DNA of 64,000 nt, from positions 806,001 to 870,000 of the forward strand of contig JAGMVK010000019.1 of the NCBI GenBank assembly GCA_020747065.1, in the 5' to 3' direction. This stretch comes from Cadophora sp. MPI-SDFR-AT-0126. Lineage: Eukaryota > Ascomycota > Leotiomycetes > Helotiales > Ploettnerulaceae. Below are positions 34,381 to 46,013 of this stretch, one piece after another. Position 1 is the first letter of the stretch. Each line of letters begins with the position of its first letter. Under the pieces are notes generated by a model. The model was given only the letters and a program-made list of their open reading frames with translations. It did not search any database and was not told the origin of the DNA. The position numbers and the translations under genes were made by a program.

Positions 34381-35381
34381 ATGTCGAATACCGGCAGATC
34401 AACAGCTATGGTCCTTCAACCCATACGAAATGTGGTGTCCGCCTCCGCTCTCTACCCTTTCAAAGGCATCTACTACTTTTGCGCCCATCGCGAATTCTGG
34501 CCCCTCTTTGGCCGCCGACTTATACCTCTCGTCGTGACTTCAATCGTGGTTCTCGGTCTCCTTTTCACATTCACATATCTACCGCAAGTCGCATTCCTGG
34601 CTATCTTCCATGGGCCTGTAGCATGGTTCAACGCGGTCTTCTTGGTGCTTGGGGAGGGGCAGGTAGTAATTGCACTGCTCTTCGAAGCTCTGCTTGTGGA
34701 TGAGACTCTGGTCAATGTCTTCGATGTATGTCCTCCCATGCCTTCGTCTGCCTTCGGCTGCCACCTCTTTCTATTGCCGCTCTTTGCCCATTCTTCTACT
34801 GACAACTCTCAGGCGACCCTCATCCGCGAAGGACAAATCGACCTCGTCTCCCCCTCCCGAATCCTCTTCCACGACGCCCCCAACGCCGTAAAAATGCTCG
34901 GCAAACCTACCTCTTCTGCGGTCTACTCTCCCTTCTCCTTCCGACAGATCGCCGAATTCGTCCTCTTCCTCCCTCTCAACTTGATCCCCATAATCGGCAC
35001 ACCATTCTTCCTGGTCTTGACTGGCGCTCGAGCGGGGCCGTTCCACCACTACAGATACTTCAAACTGCGAGGCCTGTCGAAGAAGGAGAAGAAGAACGAG
35101 ATTAGGAAGAGGAAATGGAAATATACTTGGTATGTTACTTGGCTCTTGTTGGATCTGCTGGGGAGGTGCTGACTGATTATCTTAGGTTCGGAACTGTTGC
35201 GTTGGTTCTGCAGCTAGTCCCAGTATTGTCCATGTTCTTTCTTTTGACTACGGCGTGTGGCTCAGCGCTGTGGGCTGTGAAGCTGGAGGAGCAGAAGAAG
35301 CTGGTGCAAGAGGCTCCTGTGCCTGCCCCAGGAACGACAGATGAGGAGGCGCCTCCAGCGTATACTGATGATCCTATTTAG
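34381..35381 (+). CDS. EI24/CysZ-family multi-pass membrane protein (outer-spore-wall RRT8/LDS type)
   Basis: Three exons, 34381-34725, 34813-35129 and 35186-35381, give 285 residues. After a short N-terminus come hydrophobic segments LIPLVVTSIVVLGLLFTFTY, VAFLAIFHGPVAWFNAVFLV and, after the loop, IAEFVLFLPLNLIPIIGTPFF with the conserved NLIP-IIG-P motif of this family, then ARAGPFHHYRYFKLRGLS. The third exon adds FGTVALVLQLVPVLSMFFLL and a Glu/Pro-rich cytoplasmic tail. The yeast homologues RRT8/LDS1/LDS2 localise to lipid droplets and affect the outer spore wall; a similar role is inferred here. A Met at 34216 is in frame upstream, but its extension reads like leader sequence, so I choose 34381. 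Confidence 0.85.
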
Positions 35382-35965
35382 ACATTGACATCCCTCGCTC
35401 ATAATATCAATGCCCATTCAGATATCCACAACATCGTGTATCCATTCAACTATACATGCTAGTGGCTGAATATAATAGATTACAAGACTTCCTCGACACT
35501 CTGAAAGTCGTGACAACCAGCAGCCCAGCAGCCGTTCGGTTTCGCTGGTGTTAAAGAGTCAAGGCAATTGCCAAGTCGCATTATTCCAACAAGCTTGCAT
35601 TAGGCTGTTCCTAGAAGTCGCGTCAACCCTGATTAACAGCGCTTTATGTTACCAATTGCCTACGCTTCTCTTTGCGTATGCAATGGCTTATGGTAGGAAG
35701 GCCACTACCGGATACAGATAGGCAAGGTTCGATTTACTGCACCGTCCAAAATCTTCGAACTTTTCCAATCTCACAGTATTTGTCTTTGCTCATCAAACGA
35801 AAATTCATTCAATACTCTTCCAATTCCGAGCATAAACCGCAGACTATCCCAAAAGTCGCTTTTCTATACCCAAACACCATTCGCCGAAGGCTACCCATCT
35901 AATCCACTCCGGCCCAAAAGAAGTACAGTGGCCTTCTTGTTTTTGAAACTCCCAATCGGTACGAC
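35382..35965. other. convergent intergenic region, no gene
   Basis: 3' sequences of the EI24-type gene (plus) and the SSU1-type gene (minus) meet here. One small ORF (35672-35902) has no domain. Confidence 0.55.
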
Positions 35966-37789
35966 TCACACTGGACTCTTCTGTTTCCGAGCGAATAAAT
36001 TCCTTCTCGTGTAAAGATCAGTTCCTAAACAAGGCGCAAAGAACATCTTGCCAGTCAAAGACCGCTGCACCGTGCCTACAGCGACGACCAGCCACATCAC
36101 AACACATATTCCTGTCAGCACCTACAAGGTATCAGCATTAGCCGGCATTCAGAGATAACTCAGCCTGGGGCCCTGGAAAGTTCCAGAGATTTTGGGGTGG
36201 GAATAGACCTACACAAGAAAGCACCTTCAGGAATTCCGACTCCAGCTCTTCACTAATGGAGATCGTCAAGAGTGTGAATACACCTATACAGCAAAAAGGT
36301 TAGCCCTGAACCTTACGAGAAAAACCTCATTGGGAAACCCTTAATTGACGATGCAGAGGGCCCAAGTCAAAGGAAAGATTTATCACTTGCCAACTGGGAA
36401 GATAAACCCCCACCACCCCATGTTGAATGGAAATCCGCCCGAAGTAGCAATCATAACGACAGCGACGAAGAACCACACAATCGAGAACCCCCACAAAATA
36501 AGACCAACCAACATCCCCACAGCGTAAAACACATCTCCTGCGCCGGCAAACTTGGGAAGTGTGTGCGTGACAGGAAAGAGGTTGCGGGCTAGTTTTCCGA
36601 GGACGATGATTCTGTACAGTGGTTTGTCAGTCTGAATATTTACTTTTCAATCTATCGCAAAAGGAGTGGACTGCAGTTTTAGGAGCGACTTACGAGAATC
36701 CAGATAGACTCAGCGGCCCAACAGGTAGTAGCAGACTAACAATAACCTCTCGCTTCAACGGCTTATGCACCGTCATTCGAAGGAAGTACAGCACCAGAAT
36801 GACCCACGACAACGGCGATCCGATCCCCCAAAGGATGTAGGAGATAATCAGAGTCCAGAGACGGTGATTTGGATCTGGGATCACGCTTGCCACGAGACCA
36901 CCTGATGTTGCTGCTATGACGACCGAGACGATGGGGATGAAATACAGAGCTGTCATCTCTGCGAGTTCGCTGCGCTGGTTGGTCATTCTAAGGGGTCCGT
37001 CGTCAGTATGAGTCCCCCTCAAAGTATCGAAGAATGGAATTGAGATAGACTCACATCACAAACGTCAAATGAAAACACGCCACAACCGCCAACACCGCAT
37101 CAATCCACCAAAGCACCCACGCCAGCGTCGCCATTCCCCTCCCCCAGACAGGTACACACACCAAAACCGTCATATTAATCAACGTCGCTAATCCCACGGG
37201 AAACGTAGCCAAAAACAAACTCTGATGCGGATGCCGCAGCACGGCAGGGAAGATATTAGGATACAGGAAGTACCGGAGAAAGGAGATGAATGTGAAGAGA
37301 AGGAAGAGGATTAGGTTGAGGACGAAGAATATGGTGGAGATTATTTGGAGCCAGGAGCCGTTGAAAGGGAGTTGGTGGAGGGCGATGGAGAGGACGCCGG
37401 TGCTCATGGTTATTATGAACCAGCTGTTTTCGCGATTAGTTGATATCTCGACGAGGGTACTTTGACAGGTGGGTGGAGAAATGGATTGATGGTGATACGT
37501 ACGAGGGAGTGAAGTTTCTGACGATTCTTTGAAAGCCATGTTCGTTGGGGTTGATACCAACAGTAGCTTTTCCTTGGGGCTGTTCTTCTGACACAGCTTT
37601 CTTCAGGGGCGTTGTCGATGGTTCGGATGATGTTGCTGTGCTGGTGTTTTGCTGTTCTTCTCCATGAGGGGCATTTTCATGCGCTGTCGGTATTTGCTCA
37701 TCTTTTGCGAAGATGGTGTCGTCGGCGTGGAAATGAAGTGGACAGTTTCCTGTGTCGCAAGCACTTTCTGAGGTTTCAGTATCGGTCAT
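35966..37789 (-). CDS. SSU1: SSU1-type sulfite efflux transporter (TDT family)
   Basis: Six exons (37789-37503, 37423-37055, 36987-36694, 36611-36391, 36283-36213, 36121-35966) give 465 residues with every phase closing. A hydrophilic, Glu/Ser/Thr-rich N-terminus of ~90 residues precedes the family signature RNFTPSWFIITMSTGVLSI. About ten hydrophobic helices follow, for example IISTIFFVLNLILFLLFTFI, SLFLATFPVGLATLINMTVL and MGWWGFIFPVGVFTLLTISI. The C-terminus VGTVQRSLTGKMFFAPCL is characteristic of Ssu1. In yeast Ssu1 exports sulfite across the plasma membrane. The fourth intron uses a GC-AG donor (GCAAGT, 36390-36385). No FZF1-type regulator is visible nearby. Confidence 0.9.
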
Positions 37790-39405
37790 CGTGAATGCGG
37801 TTTTGTTTAGATATGATATTGTATTTGGATCTGATGACTTGGAAGTTTTCCTTGTCTTGAAAATATTCTATCTATTCTCCAGACGGTTATCACCAGGTCT
37901 TTATATCTCCCAAAAGCCAAAATGTAGCCATACTTCAAACCCTACCCAGATCTCAACCAAACACAACATCTTCAGCCATGCAAGCCACAGGCGATTACAA
38001 GCAATCCCGAACCTCTACCATTGGACTGCGTACCGAAGTGATGCTTCAGCAACCTTACTCAGCACATTGCTGTCGATGCGGGGTCCCACACATACGGCAT
38101 TTGAACGCTGTGTAACCACACATCGGGGTTCAAAGCCCTGGCATTCTCCGGCTGACATGAAAGCAAACTCTATTGGTTAGGGATAAGCTTTTTGCGCTGA
38201 GATGACGGCAGTGCCGCATTTTAGGTTTGGAGAAGCAAACTCCGCGTAGGACACACCGCGACATCGCCGGAATGAGAGTGGAGGTTGACTGTTAATTGTT
38301 TATTTTTCGACCTACGGTAGTTCGGAAATAGGAGAATTTTCGCTAGATTTTAGCGAGGGGAAACGTGCATTGCTCTCGTCGTTAATGAGCAAGTTCATCG
38401 AATCCAGCTGATGTCAGTTCTGGTGGCAGAAAACCTTACCACGATCGCATAGCGTATGAGCAAGTTAATTAGATATCCTGTCCTCAGACCACCCCCCCCC
38501 CCTCCTCCTTCCAAATGTCAAGAGCTAATTCCCTCCAGAAAAGCTCGATCAGGGCCCTTGTATATGATTCAACATGCTGCCTTTGTTTTCCTAACTCAAG
38601 AAGACTACATGGTATTGTTGCTTTTAAGACCCGTCCATTCTCTTCCATATCTCCAAACAGGAAATGGCAGCCCTCGAAATGTCCCGACATCAAGTCAAGC
38701 CCGAAGACCAACCAACTTCATAGTTAAGTACGTCAAAAAACTTACTGTGGAATCCTACGCCAAATCTCGCTGGTAATTTACCGAAAAACTCGAAGCTCTG
38801 TCGAATTTCTATCCCAGAAGCGCGACAAGCGCATCTCTCCAGGCTAGGCCACCTGAAGCAAAGCGCTGATCATTAAGAGCTACATGGTATTCAGTGTTGT
38901 GAAGAAGCTAATTGATGGCGGGTTTCGCTTATTAAGTACTCGTTTAGTGAACTCTTACAGCGTCCGTCACTGGGGATACAGGCTGCGGAACGCATTACAC
39001 TTCAAGGGATAGCTTGCACCAAGCGGTAGATCTAAAAAGTAATGCGAAGAATCATCTTATCCAACAGACGACTTCATGTGAGATTCCATATTAGATCGTA
39101 GTAATCGGAAATAGGGATACGATCATTTTTGAGGTTTCCGCTGGAGGCTGCCTCGAATATGGTTAATGTTTGACATATCTTCCCTACAGTACGAGAACTG
39201 GGGTGGCAGACATGTGGATGATCTCTCAGCATGCAACTGATTCTTGAGTTGAGAAATAGCAGAGTTGACAGCCTGGATTTCAAGTACGCAGATAACTAGA
39301 ATCTAAATTTGATGGATTTCCGACTCAATGACGTGGTACAAGGCCACCCCTCCTCCCCTTTGGCAAGCGAGAATCATGATGAATGTTACAAACGAACACT
39401 TTTCT
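37790..39405. other. no gene recognised
   Basis: Promoter of the sulfite transporter plus about 1.4 kb with only small, domain-free ORFs. A C-run of ten or more bases lies near 38492-38502. Confidence 0.5.
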
Positions 39406-40340
39406 CTACATATCCACTCCATTAAGGGCAACTCTCAATAAAGTCGAGTTCTTGATTTCCTCAGAGCGAGCTTTGAGTTCCTCGACATCCCAGTTAGCCC
39501 AAACAAATTTGCTCTTGAGGAATGCAGCCTCGGGCGACGCGAGCCAAACAGCGAAGTGACCGCAGAGCTCAGCTACATTACACACAAATCAATAATCTGT
39601 TTGGAATTGGGAGTTGAATTTCAGCAGTACTTACGCGGATCTTGTCCAACCACGCCGAACCTTGCATTAATCTCCGTACTGACTACTCCAGGCTGGATTT
39701 GAACAACATGCAATTCTGGTTGCTGTGCTTGCAAGTAGTCAAACATCTTGACCACTGCTGCTTTCCCAGCAGCGTATGCCCAATCCTTGATCCAAATCGG
39801 GGCAATATGTGCCATCCCGGTCGAGATATTGTAGATATGTGCGTTGCTCGCGAACATAGGCGCGAAAGCCTGGACAGCGTTGAAGGAGCCGATGACATTG
39901 AGCTCGAGACCATAGCGAAACTGAGACTCATCGTAGCCTATGACTGGTCCTTGATCTGGACATACCGCAGCACTGTGGACGAAGATGTCGACCTTGACAT
40001 TCGAACTGCCGGCTTTCTTCGTGATGCTTACTACCGCTGCATCCACGCTGGCACGCTTACTTATGTCGGCGCTTTCGAAAAGCACCTTCACGTTTTTCGC
40101 TGTGGCGGCCTTGGTGATTTCGGTTGCTGCGCTCTCCAGCTTGTCGATGCGTCTTCCAATGATGGCGATAGTCTGGGCGCCGGCCTGCGAGAAGGCCACG
40201 GCAATGGCTTTTCCGATGCCTGTCGCACCGCCTGTAACAACGATGAATTTGCCATTAGCACTCAGCTCCTTTCGATTCGGATTGATCTCTGGGTAGGGGT
40301 CGTTGTGCCATGTCTTGGTGAAGGAGACGAAACCGGACAT
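39406..40340 (-). CDS. short-chain dehydrogenase/reductase (SDR)
   Basis: Two exons, 40340-39635 and 39572-39406, separated by 62 nt, give 290 residues. The Rossmann nucleotide motif is TGGATGIG near residue 36. A basic-rich loop, IIGRRIDKLE, suggests NADP(H) preference. The usual NNAG motif is replaced by HSAAV near residue 122. The catalytic Ser is in YNISTGMAH and the Tyr/Lys in WAYAAGKAAV near residue 190, so the YxxxK pair is intact. The second exon supplies the substrate-side helix and the end DVEELKARSEEI. This is a classical fungal SDR; its substrate is not readable. It is divergent from a Zn2Cys6 regulator across a 526-bp promoter with three palindrome-like sites, suggesting regulation by that neighbour. 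Confidence 0.92.
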
Positions 40341-40540
40341 CGTGCTTGATCTTTCTGACGGGTTTATAGTCTGGAAGAGAGCATCGATTTGAAAGTACTT
40401 TCCTTGAAACGTGAGAAAAAATGAAAATTTAATTCAGTACTAAAGACACCCAAGTCTTCTTATATGTCGGTGATTTTCATATTATTTACCTACCTCTCCT
40501 ATTCAATTGCTCGCTTGGGCTCCAGCATTCGAGATTGAAG

Positions 40541-40550
40541 TTCCATGGAG
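40541..40550. promoter_or_regulatory. TTCC-N2-GGA(A)-like site 1 (weakest)
   Basis: TTCCATGGAG matches the pattern at nine of ten positions and lacks a CGG. Confidence 0.4.
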
Positions 40551-40696
40551 GTGAGAGTTATTCTCTTCGAATAAAGGTGCATTGTGCTATTCTCAGCATT
40601 CTTGTTATTCTCCATGATGTATCATGGTCAACACTTGTTCACATCTTCACGTCTGTCTGGAAGATTGGGCAGCCAAGTTCGGGTTTATCAGCGATG

Positions 40697-40706
40697 TTCC
40701 ACGGAA
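40697..40706. promoter_or_regulatory. TTCC-N2-GGAA site 2
   Basis: TTCCACGGAA has dyad arms TTCC/GGAA and one CGG half-site. Confidence 0.5.
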
Positions 40707-40763
40707 GTGTTATTGCGCTATTCCATATTTGGCACATAAGCAACATATCTATTTGTCAGCTTC

Positions 40764-40773
40764 TTCCGCGGAA
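40764..40773. promoter_or_regulatory. TTCC-N2-GGAA site 3, perfect palindrome
   Basis: TTCCGCGGAA is a complete 10-bp palindrome with abutting CCG and CGG half-sites. It lies 93 bp upstream of the regulator start codon. Confidence 0.6.
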
Positions 40774-40866
40774 GGTCTTTGGTAATCGACATCTCCACAT
40801 GCAAAGACTAAATTACTCAAATGGCCAGGTGAAAGGTGTGGAGTAATAATAAACTTCTGAGTTGAG

Positions 40867-42737
40867 ATGGATGCCAATCGTCGTCAACGGAAGGTAAATC
40901 GATATTGAAACCCTCCCACAGTTGTCAGAATCACATTGCTAAGCTCTTCGACAGGCCTGCGACCTTTGCTATACTCGGAAGCTCAAGTGCGATACAGAGA
41001 AACCTCGCTGTTCGAACTGCGTTTCGTATGCGACTGATTGCACGCATTTGGCGCAAAGTCGCAAATTGAAGACCAAAGGACGACACGATGGCAAGAAAAT
41101 AACAGACAAGAAGGCAAGGCCTGCGGGCACAATTAAAATTCCACAAGTCGAGACGGTATATAATCGAATTGTTCGTAGAATTGAAGACTGTGATCAACTA
41201 ACATCACCACAAGGATCGAGTCCAGGGTCCGCTCGAATTAATGTCCCTGAGACACGACGTAGCCGTTCTACTTCGAGATCGACTCTCCGAGGACCTCGCC
41301 AATCCCACCAACTCACTAGAGCTTCCACCACTACAACATACCTTGGGTATGCTTGGTATCTTTCTGAATAGCTTCAATTCGATACTGCCGCTTTTTCATG
41401 GAGATACGTTGCTGAGTCTTGTTGGCGAATGCTATGCACTCCCGTCACACCAACGAGACCCAGTGGTATGGGCAGCTATCAACGTAGTCTTGGCACTGGC
41501 TACACAACTCAGCCCTGGGAACGAAAAGAATGATAGTGAAAAGACTCGAACTAATCACACTACTGAATATCTCAACAAGGCACAATCAGTCATCTCCCAA
41601 GTCATGCTAGGTGAAACCAGGCTCATCAACGTGCAAGTGTTGGTGGGCATGGTAATGGTGCTACAGACCGAGCATGATCTCACCGCCGCCTTGGTCTTCA
41701 TATCAGCGACGATGCGTCTGGTACACAAGATGGAATTGCACAGTCGTGCAGCATCAGCTCGTCTAAGTGTGGTAGAAAGAAGACAACGCGGTCGTGTCTT
41801 CTGGCTGGCGTACATTCTGGATAAAGCTCTAAGCTTACGCGCTAAGCAGCCTTCGGTGCAACTCGACGATGATATCGACTTGGACTTACCCACTCAGGTA
41901 GGAATCGGTAGTGAGGATGATGATGGCAGAGCAGGCGTTGTTGTAACGGCCGATGGCGAAGCGGAGATGAACTTCTTCCTTGCGCGAATACAGCTAGCCA
42001 GTATTGAGGGAAGTGTTTACGACTGTCTGTACTCGACGAGGGCTTCGAAACGTAAACTGGAAGAACGAGCCATGGCAAGGCACAACATTGTGAATGCTCT
42101 CAGGGATTGGCAGCTCTCAATTCCTCAAGAATTTGGAGCTGATGTTATCACCTCCAACACGGGTGACAACACTGCCACCAATACCTTTTTCTGCCTCTTG
42201 CACTCAGCAAGTCTGCATTGTATTACTCTGGTCAATCAAGCTCATGCCTGGGACGAAAAGTGGGTTCTCAATCTGCGAGATCAGGGGAGAGGAGTTGAGC
42301 CACTACAGCTGCCTCCTGGATGGGAGGATCTGGTCCGTCAAGCTCGAGGCTTCATGGTACTGTTTAGCCAGACGTGGTCAAACGACGTCTGGTTTCGCTG
42401 GTAAGAGACTTCTGCTCAAGATGCGTGCCGCCTCGCTAATAGAAATAGGATGGCTTCGTGCTCTTATCTTACGGCAATGGTGCTGTTGATAGCTAACGAC
42501 CTGTGCCATCTAGACCATAGTGAGATGTACAAGGATAGCGAACTTGTTGATGCTGCTCTCTTGTGGCTCGATGTTAAGGCGATCAACGATCAACGGGAAG
42601 ACCTCCGAGCGCTACAGGATGTGTGCTTCAATGCTGTCAGAGAAGTGCGTCGGAGACGCGCTCAAGCGATTGCTATGATACAACATAATGGCCTTAACTC
42701 GAATTTCTCCGCTGTTCCGTGGTCCCATCAGCTCTAA
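40867..42737 (+). CDS. Zn2Cys6 transcription factor, Fungal_trans type
   Basis: Four exons, 40867-40893, 40955-41155, 41214-42400 and 42449-42737, give 567 residues. Exon 1 encodes only nine residues, including basic residues RRQRK. Exon 2 gives the binuclear cluster ACDLCYTRKLKCDTEKPRC, SNC and DC with spacing C-x2-C-x6-C-x6-C-x2-C-x6-C, followed by a basic linker. The 58-nt intron between exons 2 and 3 has the branch site CTAAC and restores the linker-dimerisation helix. The middle-homology region includes INVQVLVGMVMVLQ, HKMELHSRAA and VFWLAYILDKALSLRAKQPS. The protein ends in a basic helical stretch. It shares a promoter with the SDR and precedes a P450; it is a candidate pathway-specific regulator. 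Confidence 0.93.
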
Positions 42738-43764
42738 AGGGGCGAACATTTTGGCAAGAGGTGTTCTGTATTTTGGTTCTGGTCAACAGACTCCTCCGGA
42801 AGTGACGACATTACCAAGACCGAGATGACGATAGGTAATCAGAAAACAAAAATAATTAAAGAACTATCATAGCTGCTGATCTTGTTATTATTACCATCAT
42901 GTTTGACCTTTGCGTCTCGCTCGAGCTCTTCAGTGTTGACTTTCTAGCCGTCAATCGCTTAAATCCTGAAAGTACAGTGAATTGACGCCTGAACACAGTG
43001 GGCCGTGCGCCCGGTTTTGCCTAGAACGCGGCGCATTCAGTAAGATTTGCCCATCGGTTTCAATTTCGAATGAAGCAAACACGATCAAGTAGATCCGGAG
43101 AATAGCTTCATGAAGGCTTAGTAATGGTCGGCTTAGTGTCGGTGCTGAGGAATGCTGACGATGCTGCTTTTTGGCGACTCGCTGCCTAAGCTGGCGGATT
43201 ATTCCTCAAATTGAACTTGAATCCATCCATATAAGTTGAAATTATGTACAGTATATTAATGTCATTGAATCATGTACAAATACGATATCTGAAACTATAA
43301 TATTACTTTCACCTTTTCTCAATAAAACGCTCAAGGGTTCTAGAATAAAATTTATTTGTCTGACAGGTCAGAAAATCGAAAGAAATTTTAGAAAGAGACT
43401 TTTAGACATCCAAGAGGCGCACCATGCCAAAATGCTTTCCTAGAATTCCTAGAGATAAATTGCAGACGATCTCGAGCTCATCATACAAAAGAAAATGCTG
43501 AAGCCCGCGAAAGGAGTGGTACATTCTTTTCATTTTCCCGCCAGCCACTTCTCTTTGTTGATGGCAAGACAATAGTAAGGACATCGTTCTCCTCTCCCTT
43601 TGTCTGACACCATTGTACTTCCAACATCATAAATCCCAGCCCCACTCTTGCGTTTCCTGTAATAGGTCGTAACTTTTATTCCCTAAAAAAAACCAAAAAA
43701 AACCAACAAATTCATCTTTCAGGATTGTCAAGCGATTGGCTCGATTTTGTTTTCATTAGACAAA
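42738..43764. other. no gene; promoter of the P450 gene
   Basis: AT-rich spacer between the regulator and the P450 gene; no ORF with a domain (the minus-strand ORF at 43402-43584 is featureless). Confidence 0.55.
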
Positions 43765-45466
43765 ATGCTAGCCGAGATTCTTGGTTCCCTGTCTGGAGTT
43801 TTCTCGAAGTTCAAATCTTCGGAAACAAATGCTCTGTTCTTAACTGCGATAGTGTGGATTGGATGGCGGATATGGACGTTCACCATTGAGCCAAAACTGC
43901 GACCTCTCGACCCACCTGTGCTACCATATCATTTTCCCTTCATAGGACATACAATATCTTTCCTGTGGAATCAAGAAGGACTCCTTTGCCGAGCTAGGTA
44001 AGTTCTTCACTGTATCCAATGTTTCAAACTATGCCCGCCGACATGGTGACAGCAATTACTTTCCTGGAGACGCACCTTTTTCGATTGCCATCCTCGGCAC
44101 CAAGTACATTGTGCTCAGAAAACCCGAGAATGTCAAAGCCGTATGGAATGATACCAAGTCATTTTCTTTCGATGATTACCTACGAGCCGTCTTCGCTGGC
44201 TTCAACATTCCACCATCCAGCTATACTGCTGCGTTCAAGGAAGACCCCGCTAGATTCTGGCATGGGGATGAGAAACTCGCACCGTACTTCGTGAAGGAGA
44301 ACCCTGCAAAGAAACGATACACCGACTTGCAAGACGGGTGGATGAAAGAGGCGCTACAGCCGGGAAAGAAGATGGATGCTGTATCTCGGATATTTCTGAG
44401 GAACATCGAGCAGTTGATCCCCGTGTATCTTTTGGATCACAGGGTCAAGTCTGGCCGATCTGAGGATAGTGGTCAAGGTCAAACGGTTGATCTGTACAAG
44501 TGGGGCAGATATGTCCTCGCCGACGCGGGATCAAGAGCGTTCCTAGGTAGTGAAATCCTAGGCATCGATCCGGACTTCGTCCAACACTATATTGATTGGG
44601 AAGATTTGAGTTGGAAGATACCTTGGAATTATCCCGGCTTCCTATCTCATGACATGTACAAAGCTCGCGAGACTTTGGTCCAAGTTTTTATGAGATATTA
44701 TACCTTGGAACCAAGTCAACGTCCAAATCTGAACTGGCTGTTCGACCGGATACGAAACGAACATCAGCAGCTTGGTATGAGCCTCCGTGATGCGGGAACT
44801 GTTGCTCTTATCGTACTCTGGGGCGTTCACTTGAATACGTATCGCATGCTATTCTGGACTCTGGCGCATATCCTTGCTTCACCGTCACTAACGGAAGCTA
44901 TCCGAGACGAGACGAATTCTGCGTTTGATTCGAAAAGAGGCACTCTCTCGATCTCTCATCTCATGAATGAATGCCCTATTCTCGGGGCTGTATGGAATGA
45001 AGTTCTCCGTCTGTATGCTTCCTCAAGCATGATCCGTAGTTGCGTGTCCCCTACAACTATCGGTAACAAAACAGTCCATGTGGGTGATCGCCTACTGGGT
45101 CAGTTCAGACCGATGCATCTCTCGACTTCTATCTGGGGAGACGATGCATTGGAATTCAATGAAAATAGATGGCTCAAGGACGGCGGCATCAAGAAGCCAA
45201 GAGGCTTCTTTCCATTTGGGGGAGGGCATATGCATTGCCCTGGGCGCACACTTGCCAAGCAAGAAGTATTTCTATTTGTTGCGACGGTGCTGATGAATTA
45301 TGATGTACAGCCAGTCGGGGAGAGGCTCAAGTATAATGGAAATGCGGGAGGAAATGGAGAAGATGAGATGAGGTGGAAAGTGCCTGGAGTTTCTACAAAG
45401 CATGCCTTGGCAACTCTAGATCCGGCAGAGGAACTCTTCTTGAGGATCAAGGAGAGGTATAGTTGA
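43765..45466 (+). CDS. cytochrome P450, CYP7/CYP8-like
   Basis: Two exons, 43765-43997 and 44053-45466, give 548 residues. A membrane anchor (ALFLTAIVWIGWRIWTFTI) and the Pro-rich hinge DPPVLPYHFPFIGHTISFL start the protein. The K-helix ExxR is in VWNEVLRLYA near residue 385; the heme loop FFPFGGGHMHCPGRTLAKQE has the Cys ligand near residue 475 (FxxGxxxxCxG spacing). The I-helix region LIVLWGVHLNTYRMLFWTL lacks the usual acid-Thr pair A-G-x-D/E-T-T, having H-L-N-T instead, as in CYP7/CYP8-like enzymes. Those animal families oxidise sterols and prostanoids, or isomerise endoperoxides; the fungal substrate is not known. The intron removes 55 nt and joins LLCRAS to NYFPGDAPF. It lies about 1 kb downstream of the regulator. 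Confidence 0.92.
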
Positions 45467-46013
45467 TTGGAACAAAAGATGAACGGAATGTGAATGAAGG
45501 AATAATTGGAGAATTTATTAACGCCATTGCTGCAGTAATGTTGTGATCTAGCTTTTCAATGACAGTAGCTGGTAAGTCGACCATGTTAAAGTCTGTTGCC
45601 GATCAACTTCGAATTCGCCTCCGTTCTCAAAATTTCTTGCATCATCTTGTTCGGAAAATCGTCCGAAGGGTTCAGGTATAAGGGCCGTCAAGCGATTTAG
45701 GTCAGAAGCGATTGTTCATTTACGAAACATCTCCCCGTAATCAACCATAGAGAAATAGCCCATAGTCTCAAAATCGAAGTCCAGTTCGACTCGTGTGGAA
45801 AGATGAGGCAGCACTTAAGCAAGCTCTGGTTGGTCGTCATATGCAGGCTGAGTAGGCGTTTCGCGAGGCAATCGCAGGGCGGACACTGTGCAACCATGCA
45901 GCCAACAAACACATCATGATCTCAGCCGCAGTCGCACTTCCTTGACCATAAAATCATCACGACTTCGTCTTCATCGAACGGAACACCGAATTATCGAATT
46001 TACTTCCGAAAAG
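45467..46013. other. no gene; promoter of the SesA-like/ankyrin gene
   Basis: Spacer with one small domain-free ORF (45697-45912 minus). The basic stretch upstream of 46014 is probably leader. Confidence 0.55.

Larger units (their letters stand above)
40341..40866. promoter_or_regulatory. divergent promoter with three TTCC-N2-GGAA sites
   Basis: Shared promoter of the SDR and the Zn2Cys6 gene. It contains TTCCATGGAG (40541-40550), TTCCACGGAA (40697-40706) and the perfect palindrome TTCCGCGGAA (40764-40773). The sites contain one (40697) or two (40764) CGG/CCG half-sites facing each other; the 40541 copy has neither. Confidence 0.6.

Noticed and set aside
43970..44060. Apparent frameshift near the P450 N-terminus, where frame 1 (HTISFLWNQEG) seems to jump to frame 2 (KKDSFAELGKFF).
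   Set aside because: A 55-nt intron, GTAAGT (43998) to GACAG (44052), joins LLCRA to SNYFPGDAPF in frame, matching the expected P450 layout; the other frame is intronic.
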